This document shows, piece after piece, positions 11,098-18,874 of a DNA stretch of 64,000 nt. Below the pieces are notes generated by a model, which saw only the letters and a list, made by a program, of their open reading frames with translations, made no database searches and was not told where the DNA came from. Every line of letters starts with the position of its first letter. The stretch's first letter is position 1. The DNA is from Micromonospora tulbaghiae (GTDB taxonomy: Bacteria > Actinomycetota > Actinomycetes > Mycobacteriales > Micromonosporaceae), in the NCBI RefSeq assembly GCF_900091605.1, contig NZ_FMCQ01000007.1, forward strand, positions 1 to 64,000. Reading direction: 5' to 3'. The position numbers and the translations under genes were made by a program.

Positions 11098-12855
11098 GTG
11101 CTGGAAGAGCTGCGCATCACCGGACTGGGCGTCATCGAGGACACGACGCTGCCGCTGGCCGCGGGGATGAACGTCATCACCGGCGAGACCGGCGCCGGCA
11201 AGACCATGGTGGTGACCGGCCTCGGCCTGCTCTTCGGCGGCCGCGCCGACGCCGGCCGGGTGCGCGCCCAGCCGGGCCGCGCCGTGGTGGAGGGCCGGCT
11301 GCGCCTGAGCGGACGGGTGGCCGAGTCGGTGCACGCCCGCATCGTCGACGCCGGCGGCGAGCCCGACGAGGACGGCACGCTGCTGCTCAGCCGCACCGTG
11401 ACCATCGAGGGCCGCTCCCGCGCGCACCTGGGCGGGCGTGCCATGCCGGTGTCCACGCTCGGCGAGGTCGGTGAGCAGGCGCTCGCCGTGCACGGCCAGT
11501 CCGACCAGCTCCGGCTGCTGCGCCCGGCCGAGCAGCGCGCCTCGCTCGACCGGTTCGCCGGCCCCGAGCACGAGAAGCTGCTCGACGCGCTGCGCGAGAC
11601 GTACGCCCGGTGGCGCACCGTCGTCGACGACCTGGCCGACCGGCGGCGCAACGCCCGCGAGCGCAACCAGGAGGCCGACCTGCTGCGCCTGGGCCTGGAC
11701 GAGATCACCCGGGTCGACCCGCAGCCGGGGGAGGACGCCGAGCTGAAGGCCGAGGCGCAGCGGCTGGAGCACGCCGAGGGGCTGCGCACCGCCGCGCAGG
11801 TGGCGCAGCAGTGTGTGGCCGGCGGCGTCGAGGCGACCGACGAGACGCCGGACGCGACGGCGCTGCTGGGCACCGCGCGGCGCACGCTGGAGGCGCAGGC
11901 CGGCACCGACCCGGCGCTGGGCGAGCTGGCGGCCCGGCTGGAGGAGGCGGCCACGCTCGTCACCGACGTGGCGGCGGAACTGTCCGGCTACCTGGCCGCG
12001 CTGGACGCCGATCCGGCCCGCCTCCAGACCGTCTACGAGCGGCGGGCCGCGCTGCGCGGGCTGACCCGCAAGTACGCCGACGACGTCGACGGCGTGGTGG
12101 CGTGGGCCGAGCGGGCCCGGACCCGGTTGTCCGATCTGGACACCTCCGACGAGCTGCTGGACGAGCTGGACCGCGAGGCGACCCGGCTCGCCGGTGAGGT
12201 GGCCGACCTCGCCGGCCGGGTCTCGGCGTCCCGGCGGGAGGCGGCGGTCCGCTTCGCCGAGGAGGTGACTGTCGAGCTGGCCGGGCTGGCCATGCCGCAC
12301 GCTCGCATCGACGTGGCGGTGCTGCCGCGGCCGGCGGGCCGGTCCGAGCCGAGCCTGCCGGTCAACGGCGTCGAGACCGGCGTCGGCGCGGACGGCGCCG
12401 ACGAGGTGGAGTTGCGGCTGCTGGCGCACCCGGGTGCGCCGGCGCTGCCGCTGCAGAAGGGCGCCTCCGGCGGCGAGCTGTCCCGGGTGATGCTGGCCAT
12501 AGAGGTGGTCTTCGCCGGGTCCGGCGGCCCGCCCACGCTGGTGTTCGACGAGGTCGACGCGGGTGTCGGCGGGCAGGCCGCGGTGGAGATCGGCCGTCGG
12601 CTGGCCCGGCTGGCCCGCAGCCACCAGGTGCTCGTGGTCACACACCTGCCGCAGGTCGCCGCGTTCGCCGACCGGCACCTGGTGGTGGCCAAGGACACCG
12701 GGGGAGCGGTCACCACGAGCGGGGTGCGCGTGGTGGAGGACACCGAGCGCGCCCGGGAGCTGGCCCGGATGCTCGCCGGTTTACCGGACTCGGATCTGGG
12801 TATCGCCCATGCCGAGGAGCTCCTGGCCGTGGCGGCCAAGGAAAGGCGTCCGTGA
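11098..12855 (+). CDS. recN: DNA repair protein RecN
   Basis: 585 residues from GTG 11098, close to the usual RecN length. The SMC-like head shows Walker A GETGAGKTM near residue 30, then a long coiled coil (~150-370). The ABC signature region (KGASGGELSRVMLAIE, ~460) and Walker B FDEVDAGVGGQAA (~482) follow, then the H-loop LVVTHLPQVAAFADRH. RecN organises broken DNA ends during recombinational double-strand-break repair. Gene order with steA and steB downstream matches Rv1696-Rv1698. A hairpin terminator follows, suggesting that steA has its own promoter. Confidence 0.95.
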   Translation: MLEELRITGLGVIEDTTLPLAAGMNVITGETGAGKTMVVTGLGLLFGGRADAGRVRAQPGRAVVEGRLRLSGRVAESVHARIVDAGGEPDEDGTLLLSRTVTIEGRSRAHLGGRAMPVSTLGEVGEQALAVHGQSDQLRLLRPAEQRASLDRFAGPEHEKLLDALRETYARWRTVVDDLADRRRNARERNQEADLLRLGLDEITRVDPQPGEDAELKAEAQRLEHAEGLRTAAQVAQQCVAGGVEATDETPDATALLGTARRTLEAQAGTDPALGELAARLEEAATLVTDVAAELSGYLAALDADPARLQTVYERRAALRGLTRKYADDVDGVVAWAERARTRLSDLDTSDELLDELDREATRLAGEVADLAGRVSASRREAAVRFAEEVTVELAGLAMPHARIDVAVLPRPAGRSEPSLPVNGVETGVGADGADEVELRLLAHPGAPALPLQKGASGGELSRVMLAIEVVFAGSGGPPTLVFDEVDAGVGGQAAVEIGRRLARLARSHQVLVVTHLPQVAAFADRHLVVAKDTGGAVTTSGVRVVEDTERARELARMLAGLPDSDLGIAHAEELLAVAAKERRP

Positions 12856-12873
12856 TGCCCCGATTGTGAGCGC

Positions 12874-12903
12874 AAGCACACCGGCGCGGGTTCCGGTGTG
12901 CTT
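12874..12903 (+). terminator. recN terminator hairpin
   Basis: An 11-base-pair perfect stem (AAGCACACCGG with CCGGTGTGCTT) and an 8-base loop, 19 bases after the recN stop. Confidence 0.7.
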
Positions 12904-12964
12904 CCCTGGGTAGGCGGCCCTGCTCAGGCATGTCGCGACAGCAAAACCTGCCTCACATGCCAGG

Positions 12965-14152
12965 ATGGTCACGATGCGTCTACCCACACTGCGCCGGAGC
13001 CGGAACCCGGAGCCGGGCTCCATCGTCGGCACCGCGCGCCTTGACCGCCGGACGAAACGGCTGGTCGGGCGACTGCGACCCGGCGACATCGCGGTCATCG
13101 ACCACGTCGACCTGGACCGGGTGGCGGCCGACTCGCTCGTCGCGGTGGGTGTGGCAGCGGTGCTCAACGCCAAGCCGTCGGTCTCCGGCCGCTATCCCAA
13201 CCTCGGCCCGGAGGTGCTGATCTCGGCCGGCATCCCGCTGCTGGACGATCTCGGCGAGAGCGTCTTCGAACAGGTCCGCGAGGGCGACCGGATCCGCATC
13301 GAGGGCAACACCGTCTTCGTCGGCGACGAGCCGGTCGCGCACGGCTCGTTGCAGGACGCCGAGACCGTGGCCAAGTCGATGGCCGACGCCCGGGAGGGCC
13401 TGTCGGTGCAGTTGGAGGCATTCGCCGCCAACACGATGGACTACCTGCGGCAGGAACGCGACCTGCTGCTCGACGGCGTCGGCGTACCGGAGATCCAGAC
13501 CCAGATCCAGGGCCGGCACTGCCTGATCGTGGTGCGCGGCTACGACTACAAGGCCGACCTGGACGTGCTGCGCCCGTACATCCGGGAGTTCAAGCCGGTG
13601 CTGATCGGCGTCGACGGCGGTGCCGACGCGCTGGTCGAGGCGGGCTACACCCCGGACATGATCATCGGCGACATGGACTCGGTCACCGACGACGTGCTGC
13701 GCTGCGGCGCCGAGGTGATCGTGCACGCCTATCCGGACGGGCGGGCGCCGGGCCTGGCCCGGGTCAACGGGCTCGGCGTACCGGCGATCACCTTCCCGGC
13801 GGCGGCCACCAGCGAGGACCTGGCCATGCTGCTGGCCGACGAGAAGGGCGCCTCGCTGCTGGTGGCGGTCGGCACGCACGCCACCCTGGTGGAGTTCCTC
13901 GACAAGGGGCGTGGCGGCATGGCGTCGACGTTCCTGACCCGGCTGAAGGTGGGTGGCAAGCTGGTCGACGCCAAGGGCGTCAGCCGGCTCTACCGGCAGA
14001 GCATCTCCGGGTCGTCGCTGCTGCTGCTGGTCCTGGCGGCGGTGGCCGCGATGGCCTCCGCGGTGGCGGTCTCCACCGTCGGGAAGGCGTATTTGGGCGT
14101 GGTCTCCGAATGGTGGGACAATTTCGTGTTCCAGCTCGGCCAGCTCTTCTAG
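12965..14152 (+). CDS. steA: Cytokinetic ring protein SteA (thiamine-pyrophosphokinase-like fold)
   Basis: 395 residues from ATG 12965; an internal ATG at 12974 (MRLPTLRR) has a better-spaced GGAT upstream and may be the true start. The body contains the GVDGGADALVEAGYTPDMII-type segment typical of the thiamine-pyrophosphokinase-like fold, with IGDMDSVTDD close by. One membrane helix is at the C-terminus (SSLLLLVLAAVAAMASAVAV) with a short tail ending in Phe. In Corynebacterium, SteA with SteB localises to the division septum and affects peptidoglycan hydrolysis. The following gene is steB, 27 bases downstream, so a shared operon is likely. Orthologue by position: Rv1697. Confidence 0.88.
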   Translation: MVTMRLPTLRRSRNPEPGSIVGTARLDRRTKRLVGRLRPGDIAVIDHVDLDRVAADSLVAVGVAAVLNAKPSVSGRYPNLGPEVLISAGIPLLDDLGESVFEQVREGDRIRIEGNTVFVGDEPVAHGSLQDAETVAKSMADAREGLSVQLEAFAANTMDYLRQERDLLLDGVGVPEIQTQIQGRHCLIVVRGYDYKADLDVLRPYIREFKPVLIGVDGGADALVEAGYTPDMIIGDMDSVTDDVLRCGAEVIVHAYPDGRAPGLARVNGLGVPAITFPAAATSEDLAMLLADEKGASLLVAVGTHATLVEFLDKGRGGMASTFLTRLKVGGKLVDAKGVSRLYRQSISGSSLLLLVLAAVAAMASAVAVSTVGKAYLGVVSEWWDNFVFQLGQLF

Positions 14153-14179
14153 CTCCCCGACGATCAAGAGGCTGCAAGC

Positions 14180-15121
14180 GTGATCAACTTTCGCTACCAC
14201 GTGGTGTCCCTGACCGCGGTGTTCCTGGCACTGGCGATCGGCCTGGTGGTCGGCACAGCCGCCCTCAACGGGCCGGTCGCCGACTCGCTCCGGGAGACCG
14301 TCAACGGTTTGCGCAAGGACAACTCGCTGATGCGCCAGTCGGTCAACAGCATGCAGAAGCAGCTGGAGACCGAGGAGGACTTCGCCGCCGAGATGGCCCA
14401 GCTCGTGCTGCCCGGCAAGCTGACCGGCCGCCGGGTGCTGGTGCTCACCCTGCCCAGCGGCCGCGACCAGGCCGAGGGCGTGGTGAAGATGCTCCAGACC
14501 GCCGGCGCCGACGTCACCGGCCGCGTCGACGTGCAGGACAAGTTCGTCAACCCGGACAGCAACAACAACCTGCTGGAGCTGGCGGTCACCGCGGCCCGGC
14601 CGAACAGCGCCCCGACCGGCAACCTGCCCGGCAACGGGCACGGCGTGGAGACCTCCAGCGCGTTGCTGGCCAACGTGCTGGTGGACCGCCCGGCCGGGAG
14701 CCCGCCGGTCAGCGACGCCGACCGGCGCGCCGTGCTGGAGCAGTACGCCACCGCCGGATACCTCACCCCGGCGGACCGGATCTCCACCGCCGCGGAGGCG
14801 GTGGTGATGGTCACCGGCCAGCCGTACGTGGACAAGGACTCGGCGAAGAAGGACGAGTCGGTGGTGAAGATCGCCGAGCAGTTCGACCGGGCCGGGGTGC
14901 TGGTGGTCGCCGGCATGGGCTCGACCGGCGGGAACCTTGTCTCCGTGGTCCGCGGCGACCCGGTGCTGTCGCAGACCATCTCCACCGTCGACAACGCCAA
15001 CACCGTGCAGGGCCAGCTGGGCACCAGCCTCGCCCTGGCGCAGCAGCTCACCGAGAAGAAGACCGGCCAGTACGGCGTGGGCGACAACGCCACCTCCCGA
15101 GTGCCTACACTGCCCCGGTGA
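14180..15121 (+). CDS. steB: SteB/MctB family envelope protein (copper transporter family)
   Basis: 313 residues from GTG 14180, preceded by GAGG. The N-terminus is a signal-anchor helix (VVSLTAVFLALAIGLVVG), then a coiled coil (MRQSVNSMQKQLETEEDF) and an extracytoplasmic alpha/beta domain. This layout fits the SteB/MctB family: Rv1698 was described as an outer-membrane copper protein, and SteB of Corynebacterium as the membrane partner of SteA at the septum. Conserved placement directly after steA supports the SteB reading. No copper-binding Cys or Met cluster is visible, so a copper role is not supported by this sequence. Confidence 0.85.
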   Translation: MINFRYHVVSLTAVFLALAIGLVVGTAALNGPVADSLRETVNGLRKDNSLMRQSVNSMQKQLETEEDFAAEMAQLVLPGKLTGRRVLVLTLPSGRDQAEGVVKMLQTAGADVTGRVDVQDKFVNPDSNNNLLELAVTAARPNSAPTGNLPGNGHGVETSSALLANVLVDRPAGSPPVSDADRRAVLEQYATAGYLTPADRISTAAEAVVMVTGQPYVDKDSAKKDESVVKIAEQFDRAGVLVVAGMGSTGGNLVSVVRGDPVLSQTISTVDNANTVQGQLGTSLALAQQLTEKKTGQYGVGDNATSRVPTLPR

Positions 15122-15181
15122 CCGCTGCGGGCCGCCCGGTCCGTGCCGCGTCGCGTTCGAAGTCCGGATCGAGGAGGTCCC

Positions 15182-16045
15182 GTGAGACTGGGTCGGCTGC
15201 TCGCCGTGGGCGCGGGGGTGCTGGCCGCCCGCTACACGCTGCGCCAGACGCGCACGTCGCCGGGCGGGCCGGCGCTGGAGCGCACCAACTACCGGGGCCG
15301 AACGGTGACCCTGGCCGCCGGTCCGGCCTTGGCCGTCGGCGCGGCCACCGGGGCCGCGCTGGGTGCCGGTAGCGCCCCGGCCGGCGCCGCCGCGCTGGTC
15401 GCCGGGCTCGGCGCGGGCGCTGTCGGCCTCTACGACGACGTGGTCGGCGCGCGCCCCGAACAGAAGGCCGCCAAGGGGTTCGCCGGGCACCTCGCCGCGC
15501 TGCGCGAGGGGCAGGTCACCGCCGGGATGGTCAAGGTCGCCGGGGTCGGCGTGGCCGGGCTGGGCGCCGCCGCGCTGCTCGCCGCCGACCGGCGGGTCGC
15601 CGCGCACCCGCGCCGCCAGCGCGCCGGAGCGTTCGGCCGGGGACTCGACGTGCTGCTCGGCGCCGGCGTGGTGGCCGGCACCGCCAACCTGGTCAACCTG
15701 CTCGACCTGCGGCCCGGCCGGGCGTTGAAGTCCGGCATGCTGCTCGGCGTGCCGCTGACCACCGGCCCGTACGGCGGCGTCGCGGCGGGCGCGGTCGGCG
15801 CGTCGGCCGCGCTGGTCGGCGACGACCTCGGCGAGCGGGTGATGGTGGGCGACAGCGGCGCCAACGCGCTCGGCGCGCTGCTCGGAGTGAGTCTCGCCGC
15901 GCGTACCGGGCCGTTCGGCCGGGCCGGCGTGCTGGCCGTGCTCGCCGCGCTCACCGCCGCCAGCGAGAAGGTCAGCTTCACCCAGGTGATAGCGCGGACG
16001 CCGGGACTGCGGCACCTCGACGAGCTGGGCCGGCTCCCGGACTGA
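15182..16045 (+). CDS. MraY/WecA-like polyprenyl-phosphate glycosyl-1-phosphate transferase homologue
   Basis: 287 residues from GTG 15182, behind a GAGGAGG site at 15171-15177. Signature positions of the glycosyltransferase-4 (MraY/WecA) family can be traced: an acidic pair in LYDDVVG, NLVNLLDLRPGRALKSG where family members have N-x-x-N-x-x-D-G-x-x-G, and MVGDSGANALGALLG for the G-D-S/T-G-S motif. Several Ala/Gly/Leu-rich membrane helices separate them. Known enzymes join a sugar-1-phosphate to a lipid carrier at the membrane. Here the second motif lacks the D-G and the His-rich loop is reduced, so catalysis is uncertain. It directly precedes a MurJ-like flippase, with one base between them. 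Confidence 0.75.
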   Translation: MRLGRLLAVGAGVLAARYTLRQTRTSPGGPALERTNYRGRTVTLAAGPALAVGAATGAALGAGSAPAGAAALVAGLGAGAVGLYDDVVGARPEQKAAKGFAGHLAALREGQVTAGMVKVAGVGVAGLGAAALLAADRRVAAHPRRQRAGAFGRGLDVLLGAGVVAGTANLVNLLDLRPGRALKSGMLLGVPLTTGPYGGVAAGAVGASAALVGDDLGERVMVGDSGANALGALLGVSLAARTGPFGRAGVLAVLAALTAASEKVSFTQVIARTPGLRHLDELGRLPD

Positions 16046-16046
16046 C

Positions 16047-17744
16047 GTGACGAAACCTGCTCCGCTCGCCGCCGCCGGCCGGGTCGCCGGGGCAGCTGCC
16101 CTCATCGCCGTCCTCACCGTACTCAGCCGGCTCGCCGGCTTCGGCCGGACAGCGGTGTTCACCTGGATGCTGGGCCCCACCGATCTCGGCGGCGCCTACC
16201 TGGTGGCCAACTACGTCCCGAACTTCATCTTCGAGATCGTCGCCGGTGGGGCGCTCGCCAGTCTCGTCGTACCGCTGCTGGCCGGTGCCGTCGAGGCGGG
16301 TGACCGGCGCGCGGTGGCCGCCACCACCGGCGCGCTGCTGACCTGGACGCTGAGCCTGCTGGTTCCGCTGGCGGTGCTGCTGGCACTGTTCGCCGACCCG
16401 CTGCCGGGCCTGATCGGAAACGGTCTCAGCGAGGCCCAGCAGGCGTCCGGGGCGCGGATGCTGCGGGTCTTCGCCCCGCAGTTGCCGCTGTACGGCGTGG
16501 GGATCGTGCTGACCGGCGTGCTCCAGGCGCACCGCCGCTTCGCGTGGCCGGTGATCGCGCCGCTGCTGTCGAGCGTCACGGTCATCGGCGTGTACCTCGG
16601 CTTCACCGCCGCCGAAGGGCGGCTGTCCACCATCGGCGAGGCCGGGCGCGGGGGCGAACTGCTGCTCTCCGCCGGCACCACGCTCGGCGTGGTGGTGCTC
16701 TCGCTGTCACTGCTGATCCCGGTGCGCCGGCTGCGGCTGCGGATCCGCCCGGGCTATCGCTTCCCGGCGGACGCCCGTGCCCGGGTGGGCGGTCTGGTGG
16801 TCGCCGGGGCGGTGACAGTGGCCGCCCAGCAGGTCGCCCTGGTGGTCGCGCTCAACCAGGTCACCTACGGCCGCACCGCCGACGTCAGTGTCTACAACCT
16901 CGCGCAGACCGTCTACTTCCTGCCCTGGGCGGTGCTGGCGGTGCCGCTCGCCGTGGCCGCGTACCCGACGCTCGTGGCGGCCCGGGCCACCGGCGACGAA
17001 CGCGCCTACCGGGAGACCCTGGCCCCGGCGGTACGCGGGGTCGTGCTGCTGAGCCTGCTCGGCGCCGCCGCGCTCGTCGGCACCGCGATCCCGGTCGGGC
17101 ACTTCTTCTTCTCCGACCCGATCGACGCGCGCACCGCGGCGGCCGGGATCGCCGGTTTCGCGCCCGGCCTGGTCGGCTACGGCCTGTTCGCGGTCCTCAC
17201 CCGCGCGTTGTACGCCCGGGGCGAGACCCGCGCGGCCACCGTCGCCACCGCGTTCGGCTGGCTCAGCGTGCCCGTGCTGGCCGTCCTGTCCGCCCAGGTG
17301 GCGCCGCTGGCCGACCGGGTGCTCGCGGTGACGCTGGCGTCGTCGGCCGGCATGCTGCTGCTCGGCGCGCTGCTGATCGCAGCGGTCCGGCGGGCCGCGG
17401 GCGGCGCGGCGCTGGCCGGTGCCGGCCGGGCCGGCGCCGCCGGGCTGCTCGCCGCCGTCGTCGCCGGAGCCGGCGGGGTGGCCGTAGCGGCGGGACTCGC
17501 CGGGCTCGGTGACGGCACCCCGACGACACCGTGGGCCCTCGCGCAGGGCATGCTGTCCGGGGTCGTGGTCGGTGTCCTGTTCCTCGCCGTCGCCTGGCTG
17601 ACCGACGCCCGCGACCTGCGGCCGCTGCTCGCGACCGTGACCCGCCGGCTGAGCCGGCGACGCCCGGCCGGCGGGGACGACGGCCCGCCGGCGCAGCAGC
17701 ACCCCGGCGAGCGGGGTGACGGAAGGGAGACCGTTTCCTCATGA
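16047..17744 (+). CDS. MurJ/MviN-like lipid-linked precursor flippase
   Basis: 565 residues from GTG 16047, with about 14 hydrophobic segments of the MOP superfamily. The N-terminus has the MurJ hallmark LTVLSRLAGFGRTAVF, followed by AYLVANYVPNFIFEIVAGGAL. Known members flip lipid II or related polyprenyl-linked glycans outwards. Position between a phosphoglycosyl-transferase homologue and a GT4 glycosyltransferase suggests a lineage-specific glycan rather than the main MurJ, which in actinobacteria usually sits elsewhere in the genome. It overlaps the next gene by 4 bases. A disordered, charged C-terminal tail follows the last helix. Confidence 0.87.
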   Translation: MTKPAPLAAAGRVAGAAALIAVLTVLSRLAGFGRTAVFTWMLGPTDLGGAYLVANYVPNFIFEIVAGGALASLVVPLLAGAVEAGDRRAVAATTGALLTWTLSLLVPLAVLLALFADPLPGLIGNGLSEAQQASGARMLRVFAPQLPLYGVGIVLTGVLQAHRRFAWPVIAPLLSSVTVIGVYLGFTAAEGRLSTIGEAGRGGELLLSAGTTLGVVVLSLSLLIPVRRLRLRIRPGYRFPADARARVGGLVVAGAVTVAAQQVALVVALNQVTYGRTADVSVYNLAQTVYFLPWAVLAVPLAVAAYPTLVAARATGDERAYRETLAPAVRGVVLLSLLGAAALVGTAIPVGHFFFSDPIDARTAAAGIAGFAPGLVGYGLFAVLTRALYARGETRAATVATAFGWLSVPVLAVLSAQVAPLADRVLAVTLASSAGMLLLGALLIAAVRRAAGGAALAGAGRAGAAGLLAAVVAGAGGVAVAAGLAGLGDGTPTTPWALAQGMLSGVVVGVLFLAVAWLTDARDLRPLLATVTRRLSRRRPAGGDDGPPAQQHPGERGDGRETVSS

Positions 17745-18874
17745 CGGACGCCTCGCCGGCACCGCGCTGGCCCGGGTCGGTGGCCCTGGTGCTCGCCTCC
17801 AGCACGGGCGGGGTGGGGCAGCACGTGCGCTCGATCACCCGAGGGCTGACCGAGGCCGGCGCGTCCGTGCTGGTCTGCGGCCCGGCCGCCACCGAGGAGC
17901 AGTTCGACTTCACCGGCGCCGGGGCCCGGTTCACGCCGGTGGAGATCCCGGCGAGCCCCACGCCGGGCGACGCGCGCGCGGTCACCGCGCTGCGCCGGGC
18001 GCTCGCGGACACGCCCGTCGACGTGGTGCACGCGCACGGGCTGCGCGCCGGCCTGGTCGCCGCGCTGGCCAGGCCCGCCGCGCCGCTGATCGTCACCTGG
18101 CACAACGCGGTCCTCGCCGGTGGCCTGCGCGGTGCGGTGTCCCGGCTGGTCGAGCGGGTCGTCGCCCGGTCCGTGCGGGTCGCCCTGGGCGCCTCCGCCG
18201 ACCTGGTCGACCGCGCCGCCGCGCTCGGCGCCGCCGACGCCCGCCTGGCGCCGGTCGCCGCGCCGGCGCTGCCCGCGCCCGGCCGTCGCCGCACGGCGGT
18301 ACGCGCCGAGTTCGGCGTCGCCGCCGACCGGCCGCTGGTCCTCTCGGTGGGGCGGCTGCACCCGCAGAAGCGGTACGACGTGCTGATCGACGCCGCCGCC
18401 CACTGGCGGACCCGTACTCCCGTGCCGCTCGTGGTGATCGCGGGCAGTGGTCCGGCGTACCTGCCGCTGGCCGCCCGGATCTCGGCCGCCCGCGCGCCGG
18501 TGACGCTGCTCGGGCACCGCAGCGACGTGGCGGACCTGCTGGGCGCCGCCGACCTCGCGGTCGTGACGAGCGACTGGGAGGCCCGTCAGTTGTTCGCGCA
18601 GGAGGCGCTGCGGGCCGGCGTACCGCTCGTCGCGACCGCCGTCGGCGGGCTGCCGGAACTCGTCGGCGACGCGGCGGTGCTGGTGCCGCCCGGCGACGTG
18701 GACGCCGTCGACGCGGCCGTGCGCGACCTGCTCGACGACCCCGGACGCCGGGCCGACCTGGGCCGTCGCGGCCTGGCGCGGGCCGCGACCTGGCCCACCG
18801 AGGCGGACACCGTGGCCGCGCTCGCCGGCCTCTATGCCGAGCTGACACCCCAGCTCTCGACCGGGAACCGCTGA
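17741..18874 (+). CDS. Family 4 glycosyltransferase (GT-B fold)
   Basis: 377 residues from ATG 17741. The N-terminal lobe begins VALVLASSTGGVGQHV, the glycine-rich acceptor loop typical of GT4, and holds the DVVHAHGLRAG strand. The C-terminal lobe has SVGRLHPQKRYDVLIDA and a donor site VVTSDWEARQLFAQEALRAGVPLV, in which a Glu plus downstream Glu resembles the GT4 E-x7-E pattern. It probably transfers a hexose from a nucleotide sugar to a lipid-linked or envelope acceptor on the cytosolic face. ATGA and TGATG junctions couple it to the flippase gene before and the membrane phosphatase-like gene after. Confidence 0.88.
   Translation: MTDASPAPRWPGSVALVLASSTGGVGQHVRSITRGLTEAGASVLVCGPAATEEQFDFTGAGARFTPVEIPASPTPGDARAVTALRRALADTPVDVVHAHGLRAGLVAALARPAAPLIVTWHNAVLAGGLRGAVSRLVERVVARSVRVALGASADLVDRAAALGAADARLAPVAAPALPAPGRRRTAVRAEFGVAADRPLVLSVGRLHPQKRYDVLIDAAAHWRTRTPVPLVVIAGSGPAYLPLAARISAARAPVTLLGHRSDVADLLGAADLAVVTSDWEARQLFAQEALRAGVPLVATAVGGLPELVGDAAVLVPPGDVDAVDAAVRDLLDDPGRRADLGRRGLARAATWPTEADTVAALAGLYAELTPQLSTGNR

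Noticed and set aside
14180..15121. Copper transport as the function of the SteB-family protein
   Set aside because: The family name suggests it, but no Cys/Met metal cluster is visible and the steA linkage favours a septal role.
12980..16180. 1066-residue minus-strand ORF across steA, steB and the MraY-like gene
   Set aside because: It covers three well-supported + strand genes and shows only the biased residues expected of high-GC antisense frames.
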